Source: Nipponacmea schrenckii (taxonomy: Eukaryota > Mollusca > Gastropoda > Lottiidae). Taken from it: 64,000 bases of DNA. Positions within the stretch are counted from its first letter, which is position 1; each line of letters opens with the position of its first letter. The DNA lies in the NCBI GenBank assembly GCA_030562195.1, contig CM060202.1:15748001-15812000 (forward strand), given 5' to 3'. The position numbers and the translations under genes are program-made. Under the pieces are notes generated by a model. It was not told where the DNA came from, did not search any database, and saw only the letters and a program-made list of their open reading frames with translations. Below are positions 28,601 through 41,549 of this stretch, in pieces.

Positions 28601-29200
28601 AGTGAAGTATACTACGTTACCCCGCCGTCATTATCGTCATAATATAATGATTATAATGATATTTTCTATCAGTATTCACAGATATGAAATGGCTAATTTT
28701 GACATACTTCTCACGCATGCCTTGGGCATTTTCGGAAACATTTATGTATTTGTCGTGGTAGGTTCGGGGATTTATCATTAAATGACAATTAGATGGATAA
28801 GACTGTTTAAAATGTAGACTAATACGTAGGTTTTTTTTATACAATACTATATCAATTGTATGAAGCTTGATAGTTGGATAGCAATAATAATCGATTATAG
28901 ACAATTATGACCCAATGTTGCTAAAAGTACATCCAAGTGGTATATAACATGACAAAATTGATCTATGGAATAAGCATATTGTCCACATTTAGGGAACACT
29001 ATGCTTACCTTTGACAAGATTTTGTGCTTACTCTATATCATTACAATTCGTCATATTCAGTTTCTTTTTTCGTTGACGCACGTTTCTCTCAAACTAATTA
29101 TATTTTCAGAGAGTGAATAGCTATCTAGCTACTGATCACCCTGTCTACAGAACTGTTTCATTACAACTTTTCCACTCTTCAAGTTGATACATCTACGATG
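25697..29200. other. No gene recognised; a GC-richer patch at 26,830-27,230
   Basis: Mostly AT-rich. The patch at ~26,830-27,230 (ACAGGGCCCCATT ... GGCCGGAATTAAAGCCTGGA ... CCACCACGGCCC) is clearly less AT-rich than its surroundings. It has no long open frame or known repeat signature, so its nature is unknown. Confidence 0.4.
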
Positions 29201-29209
29201 CATTTAAAT

Positions 29210-29812
29210 GGTTGTGTGAGAAGTCTTGGAATTTACCTTGACTCAAATCTTTCTTGTGACAATCATGTAAATTTCCTGATCAAAGTTTTCACCTTAGAAA
29301 CATTTGGTCAATAAAGCACCTATTACCTCCAGAAACAACAGCAACCTTGACAAGATGTTTAGTTCTGTCTCGGCTATACAATTGTAATAGTCTCAGGTTT
29401 GGTACTTCAAATGACAACTTGACCGAGACTCTAAAATAGAGCAGCGCGTATAATATCGAGGACCAGACCAACAGAACGCATAACTCCGATTTTCAAGGCT
29501 CCGCACTGGCTAAAAATCCAAGAACGTATTGATTTCAAGATTTCATCCTTAACATACCAATGAATCAATCATACAGCTCCATCCTATCTCAGGAACTTAG
29601 TTCATATTAGAGAATCATCACGATCTCTTCGATCCCCACAACAGTCTTTTCTAAAAGTGCCATTATTTAACATGAACACTTTTGGGGACCGGTCGTTTTT
29701 TATGCTGTTGCTACCCTGTGGATTTCCATACCAGACGGCATCGAACGTCCTCCATCATTAAATGTGTTCAAAACGAACTCAAAACCTTTCTATTCACTCG
29801 CTAAATCTAAAC
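29210..29812 (+). pseudogene. Decayed C-terminal end of a CR1/Jockey-like LINE reverse transcriptase
   Basis: Forward translation, switching frames and passing stops, gives the landmarks that follow the YADD region in CR1/Jockey-type LINEs: SLGIYLDSNL (~29,225), FHLRNIW and SIKHLLPPET (~29,290-29,330), SRLYNCNSLRFG (~29,370), AARIISRT (~29,445), HWLKIQERIDFK (~29,505), SRSLRSP (~29,625) and FGDRSF (~29,680). There are several frameshifts and stops, so it is dead. It ends in sequence typical of a LINE tail. It may belong to the same family as the LINE at 48,563, which lacks exactly this segment. Confidence 0.75.
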
Positions 29813-32800
29813 AACAATGGGACAATCTATAAGCGTCTCGAACATACTTTTTGTGTGGTGTTACAGTGCGTTAGAACTGCTATTATTATATTATTATTTC
29901 ATTCTACCCTGGATAACAATAAAGGTACCAAGGCCATCATTCCGATAAATACCAAAGGTTAAGCGTTACCTCAGGAATTGTTTACACAATTCCTTGGTAA
30001 TATAAAAAAATATTATATTTGAATTTGCTTGACATTATTTTTGCTTTTTGACAGGACACAAAATATTTTCTGAATAATTTGTAAACTCAAATGTGAAGAC
30101 CTCCTTAACGCTGTCTTCTTTTTCTGCCTATTGACCTTCTAATCATAATATGAATCATATTTCATACTAATGATTTTGTCCAGAGCCTACTTTGTGTGTA
30201 AATATACAAGCGTTGTATTCCATTCCTAAAGATAATACATTAAAACGTCTAGAATAACGAAATGTGATATAAAACAGATTTTATCGATGATGTCAAAATT
30301 GTATCTATATTTTTTCTTAAGACATCATCTGTTTGAAATCATGTATCTTACAAAAGGTAATCCTTTAACTTAAAATGTGTAAACATATTACATAAGAACA
30401 TCGTTCATTTTAGAACAGCTATCTTATGAAAGTAATTGTAATTTAAACATTCAGTTTCTTCAAACCTAATATGAAGCTATAACTTGATGCTTTGCTGATA
30501 GTCGTATATTCCTCAAAGGTGATCGTGTATCTTTTAAAGGAAATGGCTCGTTTTATTTAGCTGCATGGTTCGGGTGGACCAAGCTGCAATTCAGCTACTT
30601 ATGAAAAATATTATTGTTAGACATTTAACAGTGCCAAATTCCAATTGAAGTCGATTGGTTCCAAAGGTCGTTATTAAGGGTTGAATTATAGACCAGACAC
30701 ACTCTTAATTCATTTTAATAACAGCAATGATACTGAAACCAGCAATTACCACAGAACATAACTTTTGGCTCCAACACGAATCGTCATGTTCATTTGTTTG
30801 GACAATATGTCTGATGTATGATACTGTGCTCGACATGAAATCTACATTGACTAGTTAGCAATATTGCTATCGATCTTCCACACAGATTTATTACTTTTCA
30901 TAAAATGTAAAGTCTGTAGGAAATTAAGCAACATGGTTCCTCTTCCATTAATATAGACTCAATTTTGGTTCGTTACTTGCCCCGTTATGTCTGTATCCTT
31001 GACCTTTTTCAAAGTATGGAAGTAATAGAGAATTTCTTAGTTAAGTTATTTCGAAATCGCTAACTAATTTATGTGCAGCGAACAATATCGGTGGGAAATC
31101 TGACAAGTCAAATTCAACATATGCATGTCGCTGAGATACAGTAGAAAATAACTTTAGAAACCGTATATTTTGCGAACATATATCCAACATTACGTTATTG
31201 ATACAAGTAAGTAATGTGCATTCAAATATGATGTACATACAGGTAGCAATAGTAAATATATCAAACCGCAGAGTAACTGGTAATCGTTGATGATAGAGAA
31301 TGTCATAACATAAGACCAATGAAATAAACACATACTCATCTCTCATACCAAATGTCAAGGACTGTTTAACGACCTAAATATCTAATTTACATCTCAACCT
31401 TCCAGCTTCAAATGGATTCTAAATCGTGTTAAAAGGGTGAAAAAGAGACTGACTGTTAAAATGTCGTTGTAATGTAATTTAAAGTATTATGAGAACACCA
31501 TAGTCGTGTAATTGACAGTGGTTATTCAATGCTGATTTAATGGTGGAATTATTGACTTGGACGATCAAATGTCTATATATTCAGCCACAGCCATCGCCAG
31601 TTGTTAATAGTGCGGAAACATTGGCAATAGCCGAACAAATTTACCTTTTTATTAAGATAAATACATGCAATCTGTTAATCGTTTTTCAACTCAGTCATTG
31701 TAATAGTGAATGACAGCTGTATAGCCTTTGGTCGCCACAATTCATTTAATTCATTTTGGTGCATCAATGATAACATTGCTAAATATAGAATGTTTCAACA
31801 CGCAACTGAAAGATTTAATGTCTGTGAAATCGTCATCTATTTTCTAACCGCTTTGTATCAAGAAGAGATTATAAATTAAAAAGATAAAACATGCGTGCGA
31901 AATCCGTAACCTAACGCCAAATCATCAAAGTGCACCTTAGAAAAGAGGAATTTCGGTCATTGAAAGATAATAAATTGAAGCGAGAACATCTAAAAGCAAG
32001 AACAACAGTGACAAGATTACAAGAGAGTCGTTCAAAACAGCACTAATTACCAAAAACAATTTTTTTTAATTAAAAATGTATACATGTAATTGTATGCGAC
32101 TTTTCAGAATTTCATTGAAGTTATCTGAACGACTGTAACATAGCCTAATGTAATCTTGTGTGGAGCTTACTGACGACACATCCTCCCTAACCTGAGTCTT
32201 GAGATTAATCTCTTCATGTCTCTTATAATTTTCATTGTCTGGATCTTAAGAGATCAATCACGGTTCTTCTGCGCCCATCACACTCAATAAAAAACACTTT
32301 ACAATGTAATTACGTTCCATAATATTATTGTCATAATCGATTAAAAAACACAAGTTAAACATTAACTATTGCCCTATGTTTCATACTCTTTATATTCGAC
32401 ACGTTATCAATCATACTTTGAGTCATAAAATATCATTTTATAGGATAAAAATAACTCATAACAACTCAATTCCAACGAACGGAAATAAAAAAGGAAATCG
32501 GATTTTTATTCACGTTAAATTCATGTCGTTCCTTATTATATTCAAGCTAATGCATATTTCCAAATGATTTATAGTTCGAAGTCATTTATTTGAGAAGTTA
32601 ATTTTGCATTGTTGCAGACAGTAACTGATTCGAAGAGGGCAATTTACTAAGGTTGAGAGTGTTTTAAGATCTCTTGATAATAATGAAATACAAAAAGTAG
32701 GTTTAAGCCGTCATATTGGCAATATTCTAACATTGCATTTGGTACGTAGTATATGATAGCTCAAACAGTAAAATTTATATAAGATGGAAAACTCCACTTC

Positions 32801-33606
32801 CATCTTACTTATCTGTACACATCTTTCACTATTTTTTCAGAACATAGACTTGTCTGTTTTATCAAATCATAAATACATCATAAAGAGGACTTATGTTATT
32901 GTTTAATTATTTATACTAGAACAAGAAATTGTATATTTGTTACCATCCAATCACTACTATCCCGACAAATAACATGGTGTAATATGATACTCAGGGGGAA
33001 TAATCGGGTCTTGGCTCACAAAAGATTTAGTCGTCTTTATATTCGCGAACTGTGTAATTGTCGTTTTGAAAATTAAAGGTAGCTTAAAGTCAGTTCTTGC
33101 AGCTGGTAAAGATATGTCTCTGTAAATAGGCTAATTTGAATCATGAATATCATGATAATAGCCATGCAGCTGCTTAATAATGACCGTGTCATGAAAATAT
33201 ATGCTCGAATGAGCTGATTCAGTATATAACAGTCTGATATACCCAAAAGAACCATTATAAGGTCTAATTTTTGCCAATTAGGCTACGGCTATGACAAAAT
33301 AATTTAAAGGATCTAAAAATTCTAATGTACTGGAATCAAATCGGTTAATTTAGTCCCTAACTATTTAATATTATTACTACCTATTAAAACAAGACTAGGT
33401 AGTCCCTAGGGACTCGTTAAACTTTTGTATTAACGTTTGTGTTAGTGACTACTAATTAGGATAAACATCATTATATCTCAAAACTTTTAAGGTGGGTTTA
33501 TACTTATTAAGCCGTTCAATACGCCTTAATACGCCCGCTTCAGGCGTTATGTGGCGTTCTTTAGCGCACCAGTTTACACTTGCAAAACCAGCGACTACAC
33601 ACAGTA
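29813..33606. other. AT-rich stretch, no gene recognised
   Basis: The longest open frame (105 codons, - strand, 31,041-31,358) has no recognisable domain. Nothing else is supported. Confidence 0.5.
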
Positions 33607-33610
33607 TTAA

Positions 33611-34079
33611 AGCCAAAGTCCACATGGGCGATTAAAGTACTTGCGACCCAAACAAATTAATCGCATGGTTTTATCGCCAGAAAACTGAAATCGCAGGTAG
33701 TCGCATACTTTCCTAAAAAAATAATCGTATGTGGCTTCCTAAATAAAGAATCGCAATGTTTGGGACAACACGTGATACAAATATTTACAATGAAAAAGGA
33801 AAATGGCAGCACGGCGTTGACAGATGCGACAAGAAAGTAGGCGATTAATATGGTTATCGCAGGGTGTATGCGATTAAATATCAAACACGTTGGTCTCATG
33901 GTCTCACCAAAAAATGTACACTTGTCGCATGCTTTTTTTCTATTAATCGCATGTGATCTCACAGAAACTTAAACTATTTAGTTTCCATTCTAGCGATTAT
34001 ATTTAATCGCATACTTAACACCATGCGACAAGCGACTTGCGATTAATTTTCACTTTAATCGCCCATGTGGACTTTGGCT
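33611..34079. mobile_element. TTAA-flanked MITE with AATCGC-rich interior
   Basis: A perfect 28-bp terminal inverted repeat begins AGCCAAAGTCCACATGGGCG. TTAA lies on both sides (33,607-33,610 and 34,080-34,083). The 469-bp interior is full of TTAATCGC / AATCGCA words on both strands (for example 33,657, 33,690, 33,840, 33,945, 34,005, 34,040), which look like subterminal binding repeats. The open frame inside (33,657-33,962, - strand) follows from this repetition and is not a gene. Confidence 0.85.
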
Positions 34080-34083
34080 TTAA

Positions 34084-35870
34084 CGCAGTCAAACGCTGTT
34101 ACATTTTGAGGATTTGCACAAATGCCGACAATTCAACCAATCAAAAGTAGCTATCACAATCTATCCGAGTATAACGATAACAGAACTTTATCAAGAGTGT
34201 GTAAGAAACCGTTATACCTGTGGAAACCGTCGTTATCAACAAGCTCAGCTATTGCAGTTAAAATAATAAACAAAGAGTTAGTAAAAGTTTGAGAGACTAG
34301 TATATTATTACAGCAAATCCTTACCTCCATTTATTGAAACAGTATTGAAATACGCAGTAGTCACTAAGTACAAAGATGTAAATACGTATTTATATATCCT
34401 TTTAATTTTCATAAATATCTATTTATTATTATAGTAGGTATATATATTTAGCCAATAATTCACCTATTATATGTCATTACTCTAGCATAATCCATCATTA
34501 TGGTGTCAATTGGGACTCTTAAAAAAATCATATAATTACAATTTCGTTAACCATTTATTTGTCAAACATAGCCTAGAGAACATTACTCTTCACATGCACA
34601 GACAATGACCGAAACTATTCCTTATTCTTTCGCCTACAAATTTCCATGTGCTACAGTACATGTACTTAATTGAAATAGAATTCCCTAGACTGTTACTGTG
34701 GATACTTTTGACTCGAAAACTCAATTGGATATGGAGAACTGTGAAACTGAAATATTGTATCAAATTTTAAGCCACAAATAAAAAATATTTGATTTGACAA
34801 AATGATTTGAATTTGATTTCCTATTTCATTACGGTTTTTAAAAATCCTAACTGTCAAGGGTTTTAAAAGGTTATTTTACCTTACAAGTTTCATTTGACTT
34901 CATGTCAAATTTATCACGAAATTTTGTGTCTTTTTTCCTTTCTGACATATTTCCAATTAAATATTTCAATACCGAGTATATCTACCCAATTCTAAATTAT
35001 CTAGAAAAAAGCACTCTTAGTAAGATTATGCTTTAGTTTACATTCACACTACATTCCATTAATGTTTCACATTTAAATGAAGGCAAAAGTAGCTTTGAGG
35101 AAGAAAGCTGTTTTTTTGTTTTTGTTATAAAGAGTGGAGCGGGCAATCACAATGTGTCTTTTACGAAGAAGATCAAGTTCTTTCAGTAGAAAATGTATGT
35201 CTTTTAATGTATGTCTTGAATTTCAAAGACACACGCTGTTAATCTTTTCACTAATTCTCAGGAGTAGTAGATGTAACGTTGTTTTCAGAAACAAAAAACA
35301 GTGTTTCAGATAATAATGAAGGTACATTTTGTTTGCAAGAAGGCGCATGGACTTACAGTTTAATACTTACAGCTTCAAATAATTTAAATGATTTTAATGT
35401 TTTAAACCAAAATATTCTTATGTTAACGGGGCACAAGGTTTTATAGCTAATCGCCAAGGTGAAATAGTAGCTTAAATTTCACTTTTCAAATAAAATAAGG
35501 ATGCTCTGATAGTCATAAATCATGACGTCATTGGTAACATGCATAATATAGGATCAATAAATTTATTGAGTGAAAAAGGGGGAGACATACATCCAATTAA
35601 TGTTTTTTTGGTTTATTGTTCAGTCATTGCCACTTTTCATTTAAATGAGTTATGTTTGAAAAAAGAGGGCGCATTAGTATTTGTCATGTGTTTAACATTT
35701 ATGCATGAACCGCTAGCCCTAATAACGTATTTTTTTCCAATGAGCTCATCGACAACTTTTGAATATATTTAATGAGTACAAGGGACTGTATGGTTATTTG
35801 ATCCAAAACTTTACAGATTAAAACAGGTGTTATACATCAACAGTAATAAAGACGATTTTAAGGCGAGAGG
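34084..35870. other. AT-rich stretch, no gene recognised
   Basis: No supported feature. The 77-codon frame at 35,539-35,772 has no recognisable domain. Confidence 0.5.
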
Positions 35871-35871
35871 T

Positions 35872-36172
35872 TTGCCAAGAAATGTTTTGTGTATCTTTTG
35901 TTATAGGCAGGTTGCCCTGATGAAAAAACAAAAACTTCTGCTGACTTTGAAAAAGTTGCGTCGTCATCAAAAGGGATTTCTCAAGTTTTAAAAGACAATA
36001 GTTCAGTAGGTTTTTGGGTGTGCCAACAAATGTTTTGTGCATCTTTTCTGATAGACAGGTTGCCCTGTTGGAAAGACAAAAAGAAAAACTTTTGCCGACT
36101 TTTAAAAAGATGCGTCGTCATCAAAAGGGATTTCTCAATTCAAAAAGATAATAGTCAAGTAGCGAAGAATCG
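35872..36172 (+). repeat. Diverged ~145-bp direct duplication, exon-like
   Basis: Two units, about 35,872-36,008 and 36,019-36,172, share ATGTTTTGTG, AGGCAGGTTGCCCTG/AGACAGGTTGCCCTG and CGTCGTCATCAAAAGGGATT. In each, an AG precedes a frame that reads VAL, then a Lys-rich stretch, then RRHQKGFL. This could be a duplicated exon of a lost gene, or a plain duplication. No flanking exons were found. Confidence 0.55.
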
Positions 36173-39040
36173 AAAAATAATATGGTCTTACCTTGCAAGG
36201 ACGGTAAGAGTAATGTCCAAAACAAATACTAGTTCGATAAAACTGGAACTAATCAACTTAAGAAACAAAAACTAGAATCGCTGCTACAATAAAAAGCCAA
36301 TGACTGTAAGAATTGTGATGAAAATGGTCTCGTTGAGGCAGAAGAACTGGTTAGTGCTATTAAAACTAGTCAAACGGCTAGGGTGAGATCAATATTTTCT
36401 ATTATGCTCATTCTATACGATATGTCTTTAAATAGGATAGGAAGGATTATCTGGAATATTGTTGGATTGGATTAGTGTGTGGTGAAGTTTTGGATCGACT
36501 GGACTGTATGAGTCCGAATGGTCACAAATCAACGTATAACATTCCTTTAACTAAAATGTTTGGATGTTTTAACGGATTCTGAAGGAGTTTCAGGGCGCTG
36601 ATTTCAAATCAGAAATTAGGTTTTCTCCACAAGTTATAGTTTTCATGAACGTATACATAGACCATTATATAAGCGATTTCATACACACATCATCACAGCT
36701 AAACCAGGGTTATCATTTGAGAAGATCAAGGTTTGCTTGATATCCCTCAGATTTGAACCCTCATTCGTGATGATCAGTTTGTTGCTAAAATGACCACCGT
36801 TAACAAAATGGTCTTCACTCTTTGCGATATTGCTTGCAACATGAGCAGCAAACTTTTTTTGAACAGCCATCTTGATCAGTTTCCTGACAACCTGGGAGCC
36901 GTGGGTAACGAAAAAGGAAATTGATTCCATCCCAACCAAAATACCATGGAAGAACGCTACCAAGGGCGATGGGACAAAAGTATGATGGCTGACTACTGCT
37001 GGGTCATTTAACGAGATTGCAGAGAGGAAGTGTACAAACGCAAAAGTTACTATAGCAAATTACTTTTATCAGCTGTGGTAATGTTCTGAAAGACGCTTGT
37101 CTAACTTTTGGATATAGACTATTTCTGAGAAATGTTTCCAGAAAAATACGACACAGCCAACAATGGTGTACTTTGATTTAAAATCGCATTTGGGTGTTTT
37201 ATTTTGTTTTCTCTATAATATTATATTGATTTGTGGCTGTCACTGCATTGTTATATAATAATGCTCGTTTTTTTTCTTTTGTGATAGAAATCTACAATTG
37301 CATAAAATCTGTAGCTTGCAGGAAAAAAAACATGCATAAGTTGCATGACCAGACCTTATTTGATAGTGTATGAATTGTTTTCTGATCACTCAAAACTGCC
37401 ATTGTACCAGCCGCAGATCTATAGAGCACATGATTTTCCAAAAATTTTGACTTTCCGGAATGTATAGCTCAATAAATGATGTCCAAAACCAATTTCAGAA
37501 ACAATTATTAAGCTCAAGAAATTTGAGCATAGTGATAAAAGCTACTTTTGAGCCAACTGATGAGCTTATTTTCACACATCATTATACACTTGATATCATT
37601 TCTTGTTACCTATTCCCTTTAAAGCAGGGGAATACAAGATACAGCCATTGACAAGGTGAGTTAGACACTTGTTCACAGGGTTTAATCGCGAAATAATGCA
37701 TTTTGATTTTTCGAACCGGTTTCGCCGTGTCAGTTAAAAAAACGTCTTAAGGTTAGGTCTTAGCAATGATAGGCTTCATAATTATATACGCGTTTTCAGT
37801 CCACGCTATATGCGGTGTAAAAAATGCCGAGAACACCTAGTTAGAATTTCAAAAGTTTAATCCTGCTGACTCTTGAACCACTGTAGGGGCTTAAAGGTTT
37901 TCGCTTTATGTGATCCAAAAATATGAGCCAAAAAAATCGCAATCAAAATAATGTAAATTATATGTAGAATTTCAACACAAGCCATATATTTAGAGTCAGT
38001 TAAATGCGTACAACAGTCTTACATGAAAATTGGGGTTTTAAATAAAAAAACTTCGTGACTATTTAAATACACATATCTACAAAATAAATACTAGACGTAA
38101 TGTATTATTGAACGATTTACACTTATTAACCTTCCATTGCTCTTACTTCGACATATGCTTGAGACTTTAGGATGGGTCTACCTATCTATTTAAAAAGCTA
38201 TACGAATTGTATATGGCGATTATAAGAGTAAAAGATAAATATTTAGATATTTTTGGCGTTCTAAAACTTAATGGTAATATGATTTATTTAAAACTTTCAG
38301 ATTTCTTTACCTCGGGAATATGAATATCTAGGTTTTGTTTTAAAGGTTTTGTTAAATCGAACCCTTAAAGTTTCCAACCTTTTAAATAAATCAGACTGCC
38401 CCGTTACGCAGTTTCCAAATCTATGTACTTATATATTTATTGCATATATTAAAGAGTCATTAAGATGACATTTATGTTTGCTCAAATTCACCATATTTTT
38501 CATAACACCCATGTCGTCCACGAGGTTGACAAGAGCTATCTATAAATCCTAATAGTAACATTTCTATATGACCAAGGTTTATTTATAACCTTCTTTTTCG
38601 CGCAGGAAAACTCATTCATTTGAAATACTCACAGAACTAAATTTATTCAATATCTATGAATGTAAGAGCAGGCAATGAAACAGCTTTAGTTTTTTTTCTG
38701 ATTATCTATAGGTTTAATTCTTGGTGATTACAAACACAAGTTTTGACAGAGATATACGCCCTAAGGAAAACGTGTTTCTGGACTTCCTATTTTTTTTTAA
38801 TACGAAACAATTTCATTGTTGATTGTTAAAGTTTTTTAGAGGGTGTAGGAAACTACTGTGCATTTTTTTGCGAAGGACTAATTGTTAAGCAACAAGTCTC
38901 CCACATAATCAATAATGGGAATCTTACAAACTGTCCCATTTATATCCACTACCATGTCCATATTTAGAAAAAATTCACCTCCAGTAATCATCCAGGCATT
39001 ATCCGAGGTGATATTAGAATTAACAATATTAATCTTATAA
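36173..39040. other. No gene recognised
   Basis: Open frames at 36,679-36,963 (- strand) and a shorter one on the + strand overlap each other without a domain. A possible EF-hand-like word near 36,320 is discussed among the rejected items. Confidence 0.45.
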
Positions 39041-39063
39041 TGTCATCTGAGATTTAATTACAA

Positions 39064-40150
39064 CTACCAATATTTATTTTCATATGTCATCCAAGAGATG
39101 ATATTAGAGGTACCAATATTTATTTTCAAATAATATCCAAGAGATGGTATTAGAGATACCAATATTTATTTTCAAATGTCATCCAAGAGATGGTATTAGA
39201 GATACCAATATTTATTTTCAAATAATATCCAAGAGATGGTATTAGAGATACCAATATTTATTTTCAAATGTCATCCAAGAGATGATATTAGAGATACCAA
39301 TATTTATTTTTCAAATGTCATCCAAGAGATGATATTAGAGATACCAATATTTATTTTTAAATGTCATCCAAGAGATGATATTAGAGATACCAATATTTAT
39401 TTTCAAATTTCATCCAAGAGATGATATTAGAGATACCAATATTTATTTTCAAATGTCATCCAAGAGATGATATTAGAGGTACCAATATTTATTTTCAAAT
39501 AATATCCAAGAGATGGTATTAGAGATACCAATATTTATTTTCAAATGTCATCCAAGAGATGATATTAGAGATACCAATATTTATTTTTCAAATTTCATCC
39601 AAGAGATGGTATTAGAGATACCAATATTTATTTTTAAATGTCATCCAAGAGATGGTATTAGAGATACCAATATTTCAAATGTCATCCAAGAGATGATATT
39701 AGAGATACCAATATTTATTTTCAAATTCATCCAAAAGATGATATTAGAGATACCAATATTTATTTTTAAATGTCATCCAAGAGATGGTATTAGAGATACC
39801 AATATTTCAAATTTCATCCAAGAGATGATATTAGAGATACCAATATTTATTTTCAAATGTCATCCTAGAGATGGCATTAGAGATATTAATATTTATTTTC
39901 AAATGTCATCCAAGAGATGATATTAGAGATACCAATATTTATTTTTCAAATTTCATCCAAGAGATGGTATTAGAGATACCAATATTTATTTTTAAATGTC
40001 ATCCAAGAGATGGTATTAGAGATACCAATATTTCAAATTTCATCCAAGAGATGATATTAGAGATACCAATATTTATTTTCAAATGTCATCCAAGAGATGA
40101 TATTAGAGATACCAATATTTATTTTCAAATGTCATCCGAAATGATATACT
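39064..40150. repeat. 46-bp satellite array (about 23 units)
   Basis: The unit is TTTCAAATGTCATCCAAGAG plus ATGATATTAGAGATACCAAT plus ATTTAT. Variants include AATAATATCC for AATGTCATCC, GATGGTATT for GATGATATT, and units missing about 7 bases of ATTTATTTTC. 46 is not a multiple of 3 and the unit has no stop in any + frame, so long repetitive open frames arise by chance. Diverged units extend to about 38,980. Confidence 0.95.
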
Positions 40151-40583
40151 AACATGTCTGATGACACTTCTATGAGATTTCACAATTCATAATATAACAT
40201 TTCTAAAAATTAAAACAGGTCAACATTAGAAGAGTTATTAACAATGGTATTTATAGACAGTAATCAATGTATAGTAGATATATGTTCTAGAATGAGGATA
40301 TGGTCACGTTTTGAGGCTCATAAGATAAGATAGCAGATATTTACCACTACTATTGACTTCATTGGTACTAAATGACCTACATTTCTTTTAACAAGGCACT
40401 TTCCTAAGACCACTTTTTGAGTTGGAGGGTCATAGAACCACATAATTTTTGGTATGCCAAAAAAGGACAGGAAGGAATCCTATTGTAGGTCTGTAGGGAT
40501 ACAGAATTATTAAGTAAAATCTTTCTAAACTGTCATTTCCTTGAACCATGTTAAAATATTACCTTATTTACTTCTTTATATAG

Positions 40584-40590
40584 TTTTTTT

Positions 40591-40628
<38 letters not shown>
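40584..40628. repeat. Poly-T run (about 40 T with two interruptions)
   Basis: A near-uninterrupted T tract. It could be the tail of a minus-strand retroposon or a simple repeat. No retroposon body was recognised next to it. Confidence 0.9.
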
Positions 40629-40629
<1 letters not shown>

Positions 40630-40698
40630 TCTTAATGTAATATATTAATCTGTCATGTCATGAACGAGGGGAAATAACTCTATCGGTTTAAGACTCTA

Positions 40699-41308
40699 AT
40701 GGACTCGGTCCACCAATTCATTCAATGTTTAATCAGGAAATTCAAACTTCTATTACTATTTCCAGAAATCTCGTTGAAGAGCTTCCTATATGTCACACGA
40801 AAGCCTAGCCAGGAACATTTTAACTTACCAAAATGAAAATAAACCAATACATTTTATCAACATCCGCTTGATAGTCACTGCACACAAAACCATATTTTAA
40901 GAAATAACCTTCCGCAATAAAATTTCTCATTATCTCAGAAATTCTGAAAGAAAATGCAATTTCAGACATCAATTCCAAATCTAGACCAAAAATGGACTCG
41001 GTCTACCAATTCATTTAACATCTGTTTCCATATTAAATCACGAAATTCGACCAGCTATCACTTTTTCCAGAAAACTCGTTAAAAGGTTTCCAATATGTCA
41101 CACGAAAGCCTAGCCAATACTTGGTTTCTGTACAAAATATCAATATATCATGACCATGAAAATTTTGAACTAAACAAAATAAACTAATACATTTTATAAA
41201 CATCCGCTTGACTGTCACTGCGCACAAAACCATTATTTTTAGAAATAATCTTCCGCCAATTAAATTTCTCATTATCTCTGAAATTCTGAAAGAAAATGCA
41301 ATCTCACT
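40699..41308. repeat. Two ~270-315 bp direct repeats
   Basis: Unit 1 (40,699-40,965) and unit 2 (40,992-41,308) share ATGGACTCGGTC(C/T)ACCAATT, TATGTCACACGAAAGCCTAG, CATCCGCTTGA, CACTGC(A/G)CACAAAACCAT and CTGAAAGAAAATGCAAT. Unit 2 carries an extra ~45-base segment. They lie directly beside pearl copy G and may have expanded with it. Confidence 0.8.
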
Positions 41309-41549
41309 GAAGTTGTTTATTATCACCCAAGGATGAACCCTATTAAAAATACCGAAAAATATTTAATGAGTAAATGCATTGTTAAGAGTTACAATTCTTG
41401 GCAGATTTTGTGCATTTATCACCCCAGAAAAGAAGTGTCTGATTGAAGTTTGGATATTTCATTCTGGTGATTGTTAATGTACTGTCAAGTTTTAGTTCAA
41501 ATTCAATGCTGCCAGTGGGCGTAAATTACCTTGCCTGGCAACAATCTTT
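41309..41549 (-). mobile_element. Pearl-type element, 5'-end fragment (copy G)
   Basis: A type 1 monomer piece (ATCACCCAAGGATGAACCCT) is followed by CAATGCTGCCAGTGGGCGTA and ATTACCTTGCCTGGCAAC, which is the reverse complement of the family's 5' end. The 3' hairpin half is absent. The pearl end cuts the reading frame of the Cys-rich remnant at 41,550-41,775. Confidence 0.7.

Noticed and set aside
31041..31358. 105-codon open frame on the - strand
   Set aside because: It has no recognisable domain, no neighbours and ordinary AT-rich composition; a frame of this length is expected by chance in 64 kb.
33657..33962. 101-codon open frame on the - strand
   Set aside because: It lies wholly inside a MITE made of AATCGC repeats and has no domain.
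36300..36385. EF-hand-like word NCDENGLVEAEE followed by a GTGAGA donor-like site
   Set aside because: A TAA lies about 9 bases upstream in frame with no convincing acceptor, and no second EF hand or other exon was found. It is interesting but unsupported.
39236..40152. Overlapping open frames of 62-135 codons with IFIFKCHPRD repeats
   Set aside because: They are the stop-free reading of the 46-bp satellite in shifting frames, with no start context or non-repetitive part.
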